The translations under genes were made by a program, and so were the position numbers. Below are positions 16,701 to 26,835 of a DNA stretch of 64,000 nucleotides, in pieces (position 1 is the first letter of the stretch; the number at the start of each line of letters is the position of its first letter). The stretch covers positions 300,189-364,188 of the forward strand of contig JAHDIQ010000002.1 of assembly GCA_020630715.1 (NCBI GenBank), written 5' to 3'. The notes below the pieces were generated by a model, which saw only the letters and a list, made by a program, of their open reading frames with translations, ran no database searches and had not been told where the DNA came from. The stretch comes from Nonlabens sp. (GTDB lineage Bacteria > Bacteroidota > Bacteroidia > Flavobacteriales > Flavobacteriaceae).

Positions 16701-19128
16701 AGCATTTGCTAAAAATGAAGATTGGGAATCTGTTGCTATCTATCCCTCTTTTGAATCTTCTTTAGAAAATATAGACGCCAACAAGTTTAGTGTCATTACC
16801 ATCTACTTTCAAGGGACTGAAAAAGCACAACAGCAAGATTATGTTCTGTTTGATTCTTACAAGAAAGTTGCTTTAGAAATTGCCACCCATTTTGCAATAA
16901 TACAATATGGCGATACACTTAAACATATTGAGGTTTATCCACGCAATTATAAACGTAAGGCTCGTGAGCTTTTTAAAGAAGGTAAAATCATTCAACGCGT
17001 TCCAGAAGAAGAAATTGATAAGGTGCAAGAAAGTTTGTCTGAAAAAAATGGCGAAGTAATTCCAAAAGAAGAAAACAAATCAGAAATCACAAAGCCAAAA
17101 GCCAATCTTTTAAGAGAAACTACGGTCTCCATAATTGAAACACTTGAAGAAGTAGAACAAAATCTAGACGGCGAAGCCGAAACAATCATAGCAACAACAA
17201 TCAACGATTTAGAAGAAGCCCTAGAACAAACACGTGAACTTCCTTTTAAAAATAACCTAAACAAAGCCATCCTAATTTTCAAAGATTGGGTTAACGACCT
17301 AGACGCGGACACCAGATTAATAGCAACCGTAGCAATGAGTAAGTTAACCCAGCTTTTGGATGGTGTAGCTATTAATACAGAAAACAGCGATAATAAAGGT
17401 GTGGTAATGGTTAAAGACATCTTTAATCGAGATAAAATCATTCCTAATGTGTTTGTCCCTGCTCAAGCTGGCGAGCCCTTTCAATCTGGTGGACTCAATA
17501 TTGGCGATGGCAATTTTTTGAAATTTAAGTTTCCGCAACTATACAAAATCAATGATGAGACGCTTTCTCAAGTTTCTCCATTAGCTTTATTCCAATTATC
17601 GCAAATGGCTCATCCCAAAGATTACGGGATGTTTGTAAACCGTAGTGCATTACTTAGAGAATGGGAATCTCGTGGCCGTAAAGCTTTTGAAACATTGGGT
17701 TTTCCAACGGATTTAGATTATCCATACGTAAATATTCATACAGGCTACAAAAGTGTTTCAACACTAGCTTCTCAAATAGGAGCTTATGATGATAGACACC
17801 AATGGTGGTCTGCGGTAGAGAATTCAAGACCTGTAGCCGATTTAGAAAAAGGAATTACCATCGTCGATGACCTTTTACTGGAACTGGTAGAACAGCAAAC
17901 GGAATACATCAATCCTAAAACCAATAAACCCAAAACTGATAAAAAATCAAAAGAAGCTTTTAATGATATTGAATGGAAAATCAATCGCTTGGAACGTTCC
18001 AAACAAGTAATCGTTGATTATTTAGAAAATCATAAATCGCAATCGACCGTTCCAACTGTTCCAGAACCTAAGCCATCTCAGCAAAAGGAAGTACCCAACG
18101 ACTATCTCGATAAAGTCATTGCTATTATGCATACCGCTTTCGCGAAAGCGGAACGCCTATCTAAAAAGAAGATTGAAAAACTGAAAGAAGAAACCAATGC
18201 ACCCACAATGGGCACACTTTGGGAAGCAGTAGAACTCAGTTGGCTACTTTGGTATAAAATGCTTTATAAAGAACCCATTTCTTTTGAAGCACGACTTAAA
18301 AAGATGGTGCAATTTTGGAATAATGTGCAACCGACTTATGCCTATTCCGACAGTAGTAAAGAACTGTATAAGCAATATTCTACACCTTGCCCTATTGGAG
18401 CAATCGTCGCGCAATACACGGAAATGGATGAAGCCGAATTTATCTTTGAACCAAGTGCTGGGAATGGATTATTACTCGTCGGAGCCAATCCCAGAATTAC
18501 CTACGTTAATGAAATAGACAAAAGCCGAAAGCAATCTTTAGAATACCAAGGTTTTGGTAGAATTACCTGTGAAAACGCCGCAGAGCCATTTCCCGAAATG
18601 ATGCATAAAGTTCACGATGTGGTAGTGACTAATCCGCCATTTGCGAGTTGGAATGATACGAAGTTTGATAAAGAACGTATCATTCAAAAGTATTTCCACA
18701 AACATCGCGGTCTTGCAAATCATATCCGACTGGAGCATTTAATGGCTGGTCTTACATTGTACACGATGAAAGATGATGGTAAGGCTGCCATTATCATAAT
18801 GGGGCACGTATATTTTGGCGACGATGGACTCTTTACCAAATACCGTCCTTTTTTCAATTGGTTGTACCGTCACTATAAAGTAGATGATATCATTAATATG
18901 AATAGCTACAAGTTGTACAACAAACAAGGCGCTGTAACCAAAACAATGCTCATTCTTATCGGAGGTCGCAAAGTCACACCCAAAGGAGTTGCACCTAACA
19001 AAAGTGAGCAACCGCACCTAGAAGAAATGGTCGAGACCTTTGAAGACCTATGGATGCGAACCAGATCGTATATAAAGCTTAACATAGATACCATCATTCA
19101 ACAGCTAAAAACTGCGAAAACATTATGA
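16516..19128 (+). CDS. N6-adenine DNA methyltransferase, DarB-like
   Basis: An 870-residue protein. The C-terminal third is a class I methyltransferase: EFIFEPSAGNGLLLVGANP (SAM-binding motif I, about residue 655) and VVVTNPPFASW (catalytic motif IV, about residue 705), which mark adenine-N6 methylation. The N-terminal two thirds are helical and charged with no known domain. The next large gene encodes a strawberry-notch-type helicase; the pair looks like a split version of phage P1 DarB, a methylase-helicase fusion that protects DNA from type I restriction. A role in self-protection or DNA processing is inferred. Confidence 0.8.
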   Translation: MELSITENKKKKGIELSFSEELTKTLKTFLKEVGFKSTVRDNLIWYADAHPAYQNFATSLKEAFAKNEDWESVAIYPSFESSLENIDANKFSVITIYFQGTEKAQQQDYVLFDSYKKVALEIATHFAIIQYGDTLKHIEVYPRNYKRKARELFKEGKIIQRVPEEEIDKVQESLSEKNGEVIPKEENKSEITKPKANLLRETTVSIIETLEEVEQNLDGEAETIIATTINDLEEALEQTRELPFKNNLNKAILIFKDWVNDLDADTRLIATVAMSKLTQLLDGVAINTENSDNKGVVMVKDIFNRDKIIPNVFVPAQAGEPFQSGGLNIGDGNFLKFKFPQLYKINDETLSQVSPLALFQLSQMAHPKDYGMFVNRSALLREWESRGRKAFETLGFPTDLDYPYVNIHTGYKSVSTLASQIGAYDDRHQWWSAVENSRPVADLEKGITIVDDLLLELVEQQTEYINPKTNKPKTDKKSKEAFNDIEWKINRLERSKQVIVDYLENHKSQSTVPTVPEPKPSQQKEVPNDYLDKVIAIMHTAFAKAERLSKKKIEKLKEETNAPTMGTLWEAVELSWLLWYKMLYKEPISFEARLKKMVQFWNNVQPTYAYSDSSKELYKQYSTPCPIGAIVAQYTEMDEAEFIFEPSAGNGLLLVGANPRITYVNEIDKSRKQSLEYQGFGRITCENAAEPFPEMMHKVHDVVVTNPPFASWNDTKFDKERIIQKYFHKHRGLANHIRLEHLMAGLTLYTMKDDGKAAIIIMGHVYFGDDGLFTKYRPFFNWLYRHYKVDDIINMNSYKLYNKQGAVTKTMLILIGGRKVTPKGVAPNKSEQPHLEEMVETFEDLWMRTRSYIKLNIDTIIQQLKTAKTL

Positions 19129-19550
19129 TTTATTTCAACAATCAATTAATGCCTAATGATATGAGCGCTAAGCTCTTTATGGTTACAAATACAAAACCTT
19201 TTGAACGCTACGAAGACCACGAAGCAGCGCTTTACATTCAACTACATCAACTGGTGGAGCACGCTTTCGCGAAAGGTGACAACCCAATTGCTCTTATTGA
19301 GGATTATCTGGAGCTGGTCTATACCGAAGGGAAATCGGTAGCCGAAATTGCAGATTTTTTAGCACATACCGATAAGATGCAACTCGCACTTTGGACACTC
19401 AAAGAAAGCTGGGATAAGTTAGATGAAAGCGCACCACAAGATTCTCTGCTTTATGGAAATGGAATGGATAAAGAAGAAGCCATTCAGCTGTATTCAGAAA
19501 TCACATTACGAACCTATTTAGAAGCCTTAGCGCAACACCAGAATGAGTAA
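19125..19550 (+). CDS. unknown small acidic protein
   Basis: A 141-residue soluble helical protein placed between the methylase and the helicase, overlapping both by four and eight bases. It has no motif I recognise. An imperfect copy of the GCTTTCGCGAAAGC palindrome (19263) encodes HAFAKG. Its position suggests it works with the methylase-helicase pair. Confidence 0.6.
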   Translation: MIYFNNQLMPNDMSAKLFMVTNTKPFERYEDHEAALYIQLHQLVEHAFAKGDNPIALIEDYLELVYTEGKSVAEIADFLAHTDKMQLALWTLKESWDKLDESAPQDSLLYGNGMDKEEAIQLYSEITLRTYLEALAQHQNE

Positions 19551-22500
19551 TCAAGAATTAGAAATAGAAAAAGCGGACTTCAAACAAAATGCCGAAGAAG
19601 TTGCACAACTTGCTTCGCAAGAAAGTGCTTTGGTGGAATACATTCCAAAGTCAAAAGCACCGTACAGAATGAATACACTCATTCCTCGAAATATGGCTTT
19701 TGAAGTGCAGAAGTCCTTGAATAGTATCGTCAAGTCAAAAGGCAATATTGACAACTATGTACGTAACGAACTCAAATATGAATCTACCAAACAGCTCTGG
19801 AAAGGCTTAGGCGCTGAACAGGTAGATGCTATTGGTCTCTATCTAAAACAATTTGAAAAAGAGCAAGGCATTATTATAGCAGACCAGACAGGAATAGGTA
19901 AAGGTCGACAGGCTGCTGCGGTGATACGACACGCGGTTATGAACGATTATATTCCTGTCTTTTTTACTAAGAAGCCAGACTTGCTTACAGATATGTATCG
20001 CGATTTAAAAGCGATAGGTTTTGAAAACATCAGACCGTTTATTGTGAACACAGATACCAATGCTAAAATCAAAGATGCTGATGGTAATGTGGTCTTTAGC
20101 CCGCTCAGTAGTGCTGCTCAAGCTGATTTGATTTCGAATGAAATAGAGTTTCCAACCGAAAGTCCAGAATCGATAGAATACCACAAAAAGATAGGCAAAA
20201 AACTTCCAGACCCAGACAAAGTTCCAACTATAAAAATTCCGCAAACACTTGACCATTTGCCACTCGGTTACGATATGATTTTTGTTACCTATTCTCAGGT
20301 ACAATCGGCACATCCATACAAACGTATGTGGATTGAAAAAATGGTTGCTAATGGTGTTGAAGGAAGTAAAAAGTATAAGAAGCTTGTATTCATTTTAGAC
20401 GAATCGCATATGGCAGGTGGATTTGATTCTATCATCGGTACTTGGATGCGCGAAGTTTTACCACAAACCAAAGCCTGCTGTTTCTTAAGTGCCACTTTTG
20501 CCAAATATCCAGAAGTGATGCCGTTTTATGCTAAGAAAACAGCGATTGCAGAAACGGGTTTGACCGATTCCAATTTTGTCCGTTCTATGACAAGTGGTGG
20601 ATTAGCCTTGCAAGAAATTGTAGCTTCCAATCTTTCTGAAAGCGGTCAGCTCATAAGGCGTCAACGTTCTAATGACGGTATCAACGTGGACTATATCACA
20701 CTTGATGCCGAGCCTCAACGTAGTAAAAGTCGTGAGAGCGTTAACCGTATTATTAGTTTGATGAATGAAGTGGTCGCGTTTGAACAGGAATTTGTTGCGC
20801 CATTGTTGGCTGAAGTACACGCTTCCGCAAAAGCGCAAGGAGAACATATGTCTTCTAAACCGAGAGGACTTGGAGTAAAACAATCGCCTTATTTTTCACG
20901 AGTGTTCAACATCATTGACCAAATGTTATTTGCTTTAAAGGTTAAAGATGTAGTAGCACACACCATTAAGTTATTGAAAGAAGACAAAAAAGTGGTCATT
21001 GCTTTCAAATCGACTATGGGTGCTTTTTTAAAGGATTTGAACTTAGTAAGTGGTGATGTGATTCCTGAAGAACAATTGGACTTTACCAGAACTTTGGTCA
21101 AGGGACTAGACGGCATTTTCAACTATAATTATGTAGCGATTGATGGCGAAAAAACCAGAGAACGCATTGCTTTAGAAGAACTGCCTCAAAACGGGATTGA
21201 GAAATACAACGACATCAAAAAACGAATGTTATTAGAAAGCTCCGGACTTTCTATTTCACCTATTGACGAGCTCATCCATTTATTACAAACCGAAAAGAAA
21301 CCCAAACATTTAGGCGGTCACTCGGATATTTATTTTAAGGTAGCTGAAGTAACAGGACGAAATCAGCGTATTGATTTAACCGATGATGAAGCGGTGGTAG
21401 AATCCTTCCGAAGTAATACCGAAAAATCATTCCGATTGTTCAATAGTGGCGATTATGATGTTTTGCTTATCAATCAAAGTGGTAGTACTGGCTCTTCGGC
21501 ACACGCAAGTAAAGACTTTAAAGACCAACGTCAACGAGCGATGATTGTACATCAGTTTGAATTGGATATCAATACTGAAGTTCAAAAACGTGGACGTATC
21601 AATCGTACTGGGCAAGTCAATTTACCTGAGTATTATTACATCACGAGTGATATTCCAACCGAAAAGCGTTTAATGACAATGCTTAAAGCGAAATTAAAAT
21701 CGCTGGATGCCAATACCACAGGTTCGCAAAAAACGAATGATGACACACTAAAAAGTGCTGATTTCCTAAATAAATACGGAGATATCGCAGCGTGGAATTG
21801 GGTCGATGAGAATCAGGAAATGATGGAACAGCTGGGTTATCCCACCTATCAAAAACGAACCGATAAACAAGGAAATATCTTTTATGAGCGTAATGGTTTT
21901 AAAGATGGTGCCATACGCCAGCTTACTGGAAGAGCTGGCTTACTTAAAGTGGAAGACCAGGATGCTTTGTATGATGATTTGTTAGAACGTTACGACCATC
22001 AAATCAAGTTAGAAAAGCAACAAGGAACTTATGATTTAGAAACCGAGTTTTTACCGCTTGATGCCGAAGTGAAAAAGCGTTTTTTATTTCAAAAAGGTCA
22101 AGGCGGACAAACTCCTTTTGGTAAAGATACCGTTCGTGATATTACCATTGTCAATAATTTGAAACGTCCGTTTACCAAACAAGATATTGACCAGCGTATT
22201 CAAGAGGCTTTGAATGGAGATAAGCCTGTTCAGGTACGATTGAAGTTAGAAGACCAAATCAATGAAGCGTATCCTAAACTGTTAGAAGAGCGCAAAGCTA
22301 AACGTTTCAAAGTCATTGAAAAGCTTAAAGAAGACCGAGACGTTTTGCCCCAACGAGGTAGCGGAGAAACCGAGGAAGAAAATGAAAAGATACTTTCGGA
22401 CTGGAACAAGCTGGAAGCGCTTATCAATCAAAAGACATCGCAACTGGCTACATATATGGCTGGATTGGAAAACATCCAGCGTATCATTTTACGATATATC

Positions 22501-23802
22501 AATATGTGGAATATTGGTGATGTAGTTCGTGTTCCTTTTATTGGAACCACCATCAAACCATCTTGGGGAATCTTCTTAGGTGTGAGCGTTGGAAAGTCTG
22601 GAAAGAACCCATTCACCTTAAGTAATATCAGTTTAAAGTTTGGAGTTACCGATTCTCGTAAAATTTTAACCTACAGTTTACAGCCTGCCGAACAAAGTTT
22701 CATTAGTCAGGTATTTACTGAAAGTCGTGGTATTACCGATGCCGATGTGCAAATGGTTAGTCTGGAATGGAACGAGTTGATTAAAAAGGCTTCATCTAAG
22801 CGAGAGCGACGTCATATTTTGACCGAAAATATTGTGGGTGCTTCAGGTCAAATCGGTACTCAAAATAAACTGATTAAGTACAATACCAAAGAAGGAACTA
22901 TTAAAAATGGTATTCTACTGCATAGAGATTTTGGTAAAGAAGGCGAAGCCGATACTGCTTTGCTTCCTGTGTCAGAAGCCTATCCGATTATAAGTAAATT
23001 GGAGTTAGACGACTTCTTTGCAGACCACAAGTTGAGTTTTCGCAGTAAGCGAATAAGTGACAATTACTACCAAGTTTATCTCGATAAGAAGGACTTATAC
23101 CCTGCGATTATTGATAAAAAGTTACGTTCACTTTTAAGGCGTGAACCTGGACAATCACAAGATGAATTACCAGACTTTGTGCAAAATGCAGGCGATATGA
23201 CTGGAGCTTTGCATTTGGAAAACTTGCAAGCGTTTTTGAATCGACTGGATGCTTTTCAAGTGCAGTATATGGGTAAAGCACGAGAACTGGAAGATTGGGA
23301 AATTGAAAATGAAACCGATTGGAAGGCACAGACCAAGCAGAAAAAAGGAAACTTCAAATATCAGTTAGGCCGTGCCTATGGCCAAGGAAGTAATCCTACC
23401 ATCGGTTTTGTGAACTACGAAGAACCATCTGCAGATTATCAATTTGGCTTGGTCATTTACAATCGCCCCTTAACTGATAAAGAGAAATACAACTACTCAT
23501 TGATTCCCATTTTTAAGAATGTGGAAGAGCCTTATCAAGATTGGAAGCAGGCAATTCTTCAGACAGAAATTAAAGATGATTTCAATGCCATTGTAGAAGA
23601 AGTTAGAGACTTGCCTTTACACGATGCGATTGAAACCTTGGTCTACTTCATTTTAAACAACCTGCACGAAGACGGTAATGCCGAATTTGTTTTCGGAAAC
23701 TACACCGCACAAGATTTAGGACGTGTGTTTTATGAAGATACCATAACGCCTATTGAAGCCATTGACCAAATTATAAATCAATTACAATTAGCTAATTCGT
23801 AA
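19543..23802 (+). CDS. strawberry-notch-type superfamily 2 helicase
   Basis: A 1419-residue ATPase. The Walker A motif is GIIIADQTGIGKGRQAA (about 109-125), the form characteristic of Strawberry-notch proteins. The DExH box is LVFILDESHMAGG (about 283-294). SGSTGSSAHA (about 650) and RGRINRTGQV (about 686), the arginine finger motif, complete the second RecA domain. The following about 700 residues are helical and include the family's C-terminal SNO region. In phages and plasmids such proteins accompany methylases and are linked to anti-restriction or DNA translocation. ATP hydrolysis is well supported; the substrate is unknown. Confidence 0.88.
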   Translation: MSNQELEIEKADFKQNAEEVAQLASQESALVEYIPKSKAPYRMNTLIPRNMAFEVQKSLNSIVKSKGNIDNYVRNELKYESTKQLWKGLGAEQVDAIGLYLKQFEKEQGIIIADQTGIGKGRQAAAVIRHAVMNDYIPVFFTKKPDLLTDMYRDLKAIGFENIRPFIVNTDTNAKIKDADGNVVFSPLSSAAQADLISNEIEFPTESPESIEYHKKIGKKLPDPDKVPTIKIPQTLDHLPLGYDMIFVTYSQVQSAHPYKRMWIEKMVANGVEGSKKYKKLVFILDESHMAGGFDSIIGTWMREVLPQTKACCFLSATFAKYPEVMPFYAKKTAIAETGLTDSNFVRSMTSGGLALQEIVASNLSESGQLIRRQRSNDGINVDYITLDAEPQRSKSRESVNRIISLMNEVVAFEQEFVAPLLAEVHASAKAQGEHMSSKPRGLGVKQSPYFSRVFNIIDQMLFALKVKDVVAHTIKLLKEDKKVVIAFKSTMGAFLKDLNLVSGDVIPEEQLDFTRTLVKGLDGIFNYNYVAIDGEKTRERIALEELPQNGIEKYNDIKKRMLLESSGLSISPIDELIHLLQTEKKPKHLGGHSDIYFKVAEVTGRNQRIDLTDDEAVVESFRSNTEKSFRLFNSGDYDVLLINQSGSTGSSAHASKDFKDQRQRAMIVHQFELDINTEVQKRGRINRTGQVNLPEYYYITSDIPTEKRLMTMLKAKLKSLDANTTGSQKTNDDTLKSADFLNKYGDIAAWNWVDENQEMMEQLGYPTYQKRTDKQGNIFYERNGFKDGAIRQLTGRAGLLKVEDQDALYDDLLERYDHQIKLEKQQGTYDLETEFLPLDAEVKKRFLFQKGQGGQTPFGKDTVRDITIVNNLKRPFTKQDIDQRIQEALNGDKPVQVRLKLEDQINEAYPKLLEERKAKRFKVIEKLKEDRDVLPQRGSGETEEENEKILSDWNKLEALINQKTSQLATYMAGLENIQRIILRYINMWNIGDVVRVPFIGTTIKPSWGIFLGVSVGKSGKNPFTLSNISLKFGVTDSRKILTYSLQPAEQSFISQVFTESRGITDADVQMVSLEWNELIKKASSKRERRHILTENIVGASGQIGTQNKLIKYNTKEGTIKNGILLHRDFGKEGEADTALLPVSEAYPIISKLELDDFFADHKLSFRSKRISDNYYQVYLDKKDLYPAIIDKKLRSLLRREPGQSQDELPDFVQNAGDMTGALHLENLQAFLNRLDAFQVQYMGKARELEDWEIENETDWKAQTKQKKGNFKYQLGRAYGQGSNPTIGFVNYEEPSADYQFGLVIYNRPLTDKEKYNYSLIPIFKNVEEPYQDWKQAILQTEIKDDFNAIVEEVRDLPLHDAIETLVYFILNNLHEDGNAEFVFGNYTAQDLGRVFYEDTITPIEAIDQIINQLQLANS

Positions 23803-24752
23803 TGAACAACAGAAAATTAGATATCCCAGAAGTACAACAGATTCCGCAGTTTATGAAAATTATGGATGATTTAAGTGTTGGGAACAATCCATACTTAGTT
23901 GGAAGTGCCGGAACAGGAAAAACCACCATAGGCGAGAAAATTGCTTATGCAATAAAAGGACGAGCGGAAAACGATGGTCAAGAATTACCTTTTACTATTG
24001 TAAACTGTAATCAATGGACTTCGCCAATCGACATTAAAGGTGGACAAACCATTTCTGGTTATAAAGAAGGTGCACTCATTGAAGCTTGGCGTGATGGTAA
24101 AATTTTAATCCTGGACGAAATGCCGAAGCTCGATGCTAATACCGCTGGATTACTTAATGATGCTCTAGCAAAAAGCGCACGTGAAGATGCTATCATATTC
24201 AACGGTAATAATGAACCAATTAAGAAGCATAGAAACTTTGGTTGCATTGCTACTGGCAACGTCATTGGTAAAGGTGCAAGCGGAAACTATGTGGGTAATA
24301 ACAAACAAGATGCATCTTTACTGGACCGTTTTAGTGGTTGTATTTACCGCATTGGTTTTAACGAAACCTTAGAACGGCAACTTGTCTATCCAGCGGTGGT
24401 TGATATATGCCTTAACATTAGAAAATCTATTCTAAAATACGAGGGCAAAGAAGCTAGAGACGATGACACAGAAGATATTATGACACTCCGCACAATGCTC
24501 AATTTTGAACGCGCCTACGAGCTTGAAATGAAACGAGAAACAGGAATGAAAGATGAGTTTGGTAAAACCTATCGCAAAATGCCAAATGGTAAAACACTCA
24601 AAGATTCTTTACACAGTTATTTCATTGCAATGACCAAAGAAAAAGCAGAACATATCAAGACTGAAGTCAACCTAGAAGGCTTTTTAAATTCTTATAAAAG
24701 TAGTGGGATGAAACAGGCTTTTATTACAGAGTTTAAGAGGCGGATTGGGTAG
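23802..24752 (+). CDS. CobS/MoxR-type AAA ATPase
   Basis: A 316-residue AAA+ ATPase. Walker A is VGSAGTGKTT (about 33-42), Walker B is ILILDEMPKL (about 101-110), and a sensor asparagine lies in FGCIATGN near residue 150. GPV-type helix insertions are as in CobS. Such ATPases usually remodel complexes together with a vWA/CobT-like partner; the protein at 32553 is a candidate partner on the other side of the restriction cargo. The ATG overlaps the helicase stop by one base. Confidence 0.85.
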   Translation: MNNRKLDIPEVQQIPQFMKIMDDLSVGNNPYLVGSAGTGKTTIGEKIAYAIKGRAENDGQELPFTIVNCNQWTSPIDIKGGQTISGYKEGALIEAWRDGKILILDEMPKLDANTAGLLNDALAKSAREDAIIFNGNNEPIKKHRNFGCIATGNVIGKGASGNYVGNNKQDASLLDRFSGCIYRIGFNETLERQLVYPAVVDICLNIRKSILKYEGKEARDDDTEDIMTLRTMLNFERAYELEMKRETGMKDEFGKTYRKMPNGKTLKDSLHSYFIAMTKEKAEHIKTEVNLEGFLNSYKSSGMKQAFITEFKRRIG

Positions 24753-24909
24753 GGTTGAAATAATATAAAAGCTTTTAAAAATCGAAAATTTAGTAAGATA
24801 CTGGATATTTTAGACTGACCAATCTGCAAGATCTATCTAATGCAATTCTTTCTCTAAAAATGTAAATGAACATTATGAATTAAAAGCACAATATTGCCCT
24901 TAAGTCTTA

Positions 24910-25146
24910 TTAAGATTTTGAAGTTATTTTATCTATCAAATACCCTAATAGTATTATACCACCAATTGTAATTGCTGTTTTAAATACACCTTCTGCATTT
25001 TTATCTGCAACGTATTTATCATATTGGCTTTTAGTTATAGAATTACTTCTAAATAATAAATTCATATACTCATCTTTCTCAGAAGTAGTTGCGTTTTTTG
25101 TATTGACTCTTTGGTTTAAATACCTAAGTCTTTCGTAATCTATCAT
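24910..25146 (-). CDS. small protein with C-terminal membrane anchor
   Basis: Seventy-eight residues, with an N-terminal charged helical domain (RYLNQRVNTKNATTSEKDEY, resembling a short SHOCT-like oligomerisation segment) and one C-terminal TM helix (about 52-72). It overlaps the upstream small membrane gene by four bases and is last in the restriction operon. It may serve as a membrane-linked accessory; no family was recognised. Confidence 0.6.
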   Translation of the reverse strand: MIDYERLRYLNQRVNTKNATTSEKDEYMNLLFRSNSITKSQYDKYVADKNAEGVFKTAITIGGIILLGYLIDKITSKS

Positions 25147-25430
25147 TTCTTAGGTTTTTTAATTTTTGTTACTGCTTCTATCAAATCTGGAAGGTGATTG
25201 AGCACTTGGGCTTGAAACATGTCAATAATCTGTTGTTGATTCTCGTCACGACCTCTAAGCTTTTCTAATTCTAATTCTTGATTGTGTAACTTGTCTTTCA
25301 ATTCGTTGTACTTATTATTAGTATATTCTTTTAGGTTATGCTTAGTAGAAAAAAATGTAACTACTGCACTAAATCCCATTAGTAATACTGCTCCTAATAG
25401 TTGTAATGCTAAATCATTCATACTGTTCAA
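25143..25430 (-). CDS. small membrane protein with coiled coil
   Basis: Ninety-five residues. An N-terminal TM helix (about 7-26) is followed by a coiled coil (about 30-65) and a lysine-rich C-terminus. It lies 46 bases after the nuclease gene on the same strand and forms the tail of the operon together with the next small gene. Confidence 0.6.
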   Translation of the reverse strand: MNSMNDLALQLLGAVLLMGFSAVVTFFSTKHNLKEYTNNKYNELKDKLHNQELELEKLRGRDENQQQIIDMFQAQVLNHLPDLIEAVTKIKKPKK

Positions 25431-25476
25431 TTATAATCAAATTGCAATTTTTATTCCAAATACTTTAAAGAAACTA

Positions 25477-26835
25477 TTAAACATCATCAAATTGTTGAAT
25501 TATATCTTGAGTACTTATCACATTACCTAAGCCTACTAATTGACTTATGATTTGTGACAGCTCTAATTTATGTCTGTTTTTAAATGCTATAAGGTGTAGA
25601 AGAGCTTCTGTTTCAAAAAGTATAAATCGCTTTATATCCGTGTTCCAAGTCAAGTCATTAATCACCGTGTCTAAAGTTGAGTTGAATGAGTTGCTGACAA
25701 TGATAAATCCTATTTTATTGATTCCTTCATCTTTGAGTTTTGGACACCAATCTCTTATATAGTCTCTAAAAGCTCTATCGTCTCTGCCTGGACTGTAGCC
25801 ATCTGAGTATGCTTTAGCATCTACTAAGAAGGCTGTATGTTCTCTACGGTAACGAATTACTGCATCTGGATTTCTGCCCGAGCCTTGTCCTAAGTATTCA
25901 ACTTCAAAGCCTAATTGGTCAAATACGTCTGAAACTGCTCTTTCAAATTCTGCACCTTTAGCAGAAGATGACTTACCAGTAGCTTGACCCAATTCGATTA
26001 AACGTGCTACCGCAGGTATCACGTAATCGAAAATATTAAAGGAAGCCTTGTAAATTATCTCAGTTTCTTCCTTGGTATCTATCGTTACTTTTCCCGTAGG
26101 TTTAGCTTTCTCCTCTTTTTTCTTTTTAGGGTAGGCAGTTACTGTTCTGAAATTCCAGAAAGAGTGTTCGGCATCCCAATTGGATATTTCTCTGTTGGTA
26201 TGTGCTGAAAGCAATACTTTTATTTCTTCATTGAGATTGTAAAACTTCTCAAAGTCTGCCATCGGTGTAGGCTCGCTTTTCCATATACCTATATCGGTAA
26301 AAGAAACTACCATAGAGCTGTACATAATAGGCCACTTTTCGGCATTTTGTATTTGCCAGAAGTAGGATAGGAAATAAGTGATTGATTTAGGGTTAGGTAC
26401 TTTTCGTTTATCTGGTGCTTGGTCGTATAACTCCTTACAGTGCTGATACAAGGTTTCTATTTTACCTAAACTCTCTTCTAAGGTTTCCGGCTCTTTAAGA
26501 CTTTTCTTTACAAGTTTGCTGAGTTTTTTTTCATCCTCTTCGGTATGGCAAGTTTTGAGCAATAGATTGAAAAACATTTGCCCCTTTATTGAGGTAAAAC
26601 CCCAAAGGTTGTTTTGCTTATTGAAGCTATCTACATTGGTTTTAAAAGTACCAAGATCTATTTTGCTTTTGAGGTAATCGTTGATATACTCATTCAAGAC
26701 AACAGAAGCTTCTCTACGGTCATTGTCAATATCGCCCAAGTCATTGCCTTTAGTGTCTTGCACCTGTTTATTGTCTGCAATGTACTTATCCCAGATAGCT
26801 ATGATTTTCTTTTTATGTTGCTCTTTGAGTATCAT
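25477..26835 (-). CDS. PD-(D/E)XK restriction endonuclease
   Basis: A 452-residue protein with a C-terminal nuclease core: KGAEFERAVSDVFDQLGFEV (Glu297), GRNPDAVI (Asp324) and FLVDAKAY (Asp339-x-Lys341), which fit E...D...DxK geometry. The N-terminal about 280 residues are helical and probably form a recognition or association region. The start overlaps the HsdS stop by one base, so it is in the same operon. It presumably provides DNA cleavage for the system, alongside the nuclease-like domain fused to the methylase. Confidence 0.85.
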   Translation of the reverse strand: MILKEQHKKKIIAIWDKYIADNKQVQDTKGNDLGDIDNDRREASVVLNEYINDYLKSKIDLGTFKTNVDSFNKQNNLWGFTSIKGQMFFNLLLKTCHTEEDEKKLSKLVKKSLKEPETLEESLGKIETLYQHCKELYDQAPDKRKVPNPKSITYFLSYFWQIQNAEKWPIMYSSMVVSFTDIGIWKSEPTPMADFEKFYNLNEEIKVLLSAHTNREISNWDAEHSFWNFRTVTAYPKKKKEEKAKPTGKVTIDTKEETEIIYKASFNIFDYVIPAVARLIELGQATGKSSSAKGAEFERAVSDVFDQLGFEVEYLGQGSGRNPDAVIRYRREHTAFLVDAKAYSDGYSPGRDDRAFRDYIRDWCPKLKDEGINKIGFIIVSNSFNSTLDTVINDLTWNTDIKRFILFETEALLHLIAFKNRHKLELSQIISQLVGLGNVISTQDIIQQFDDV

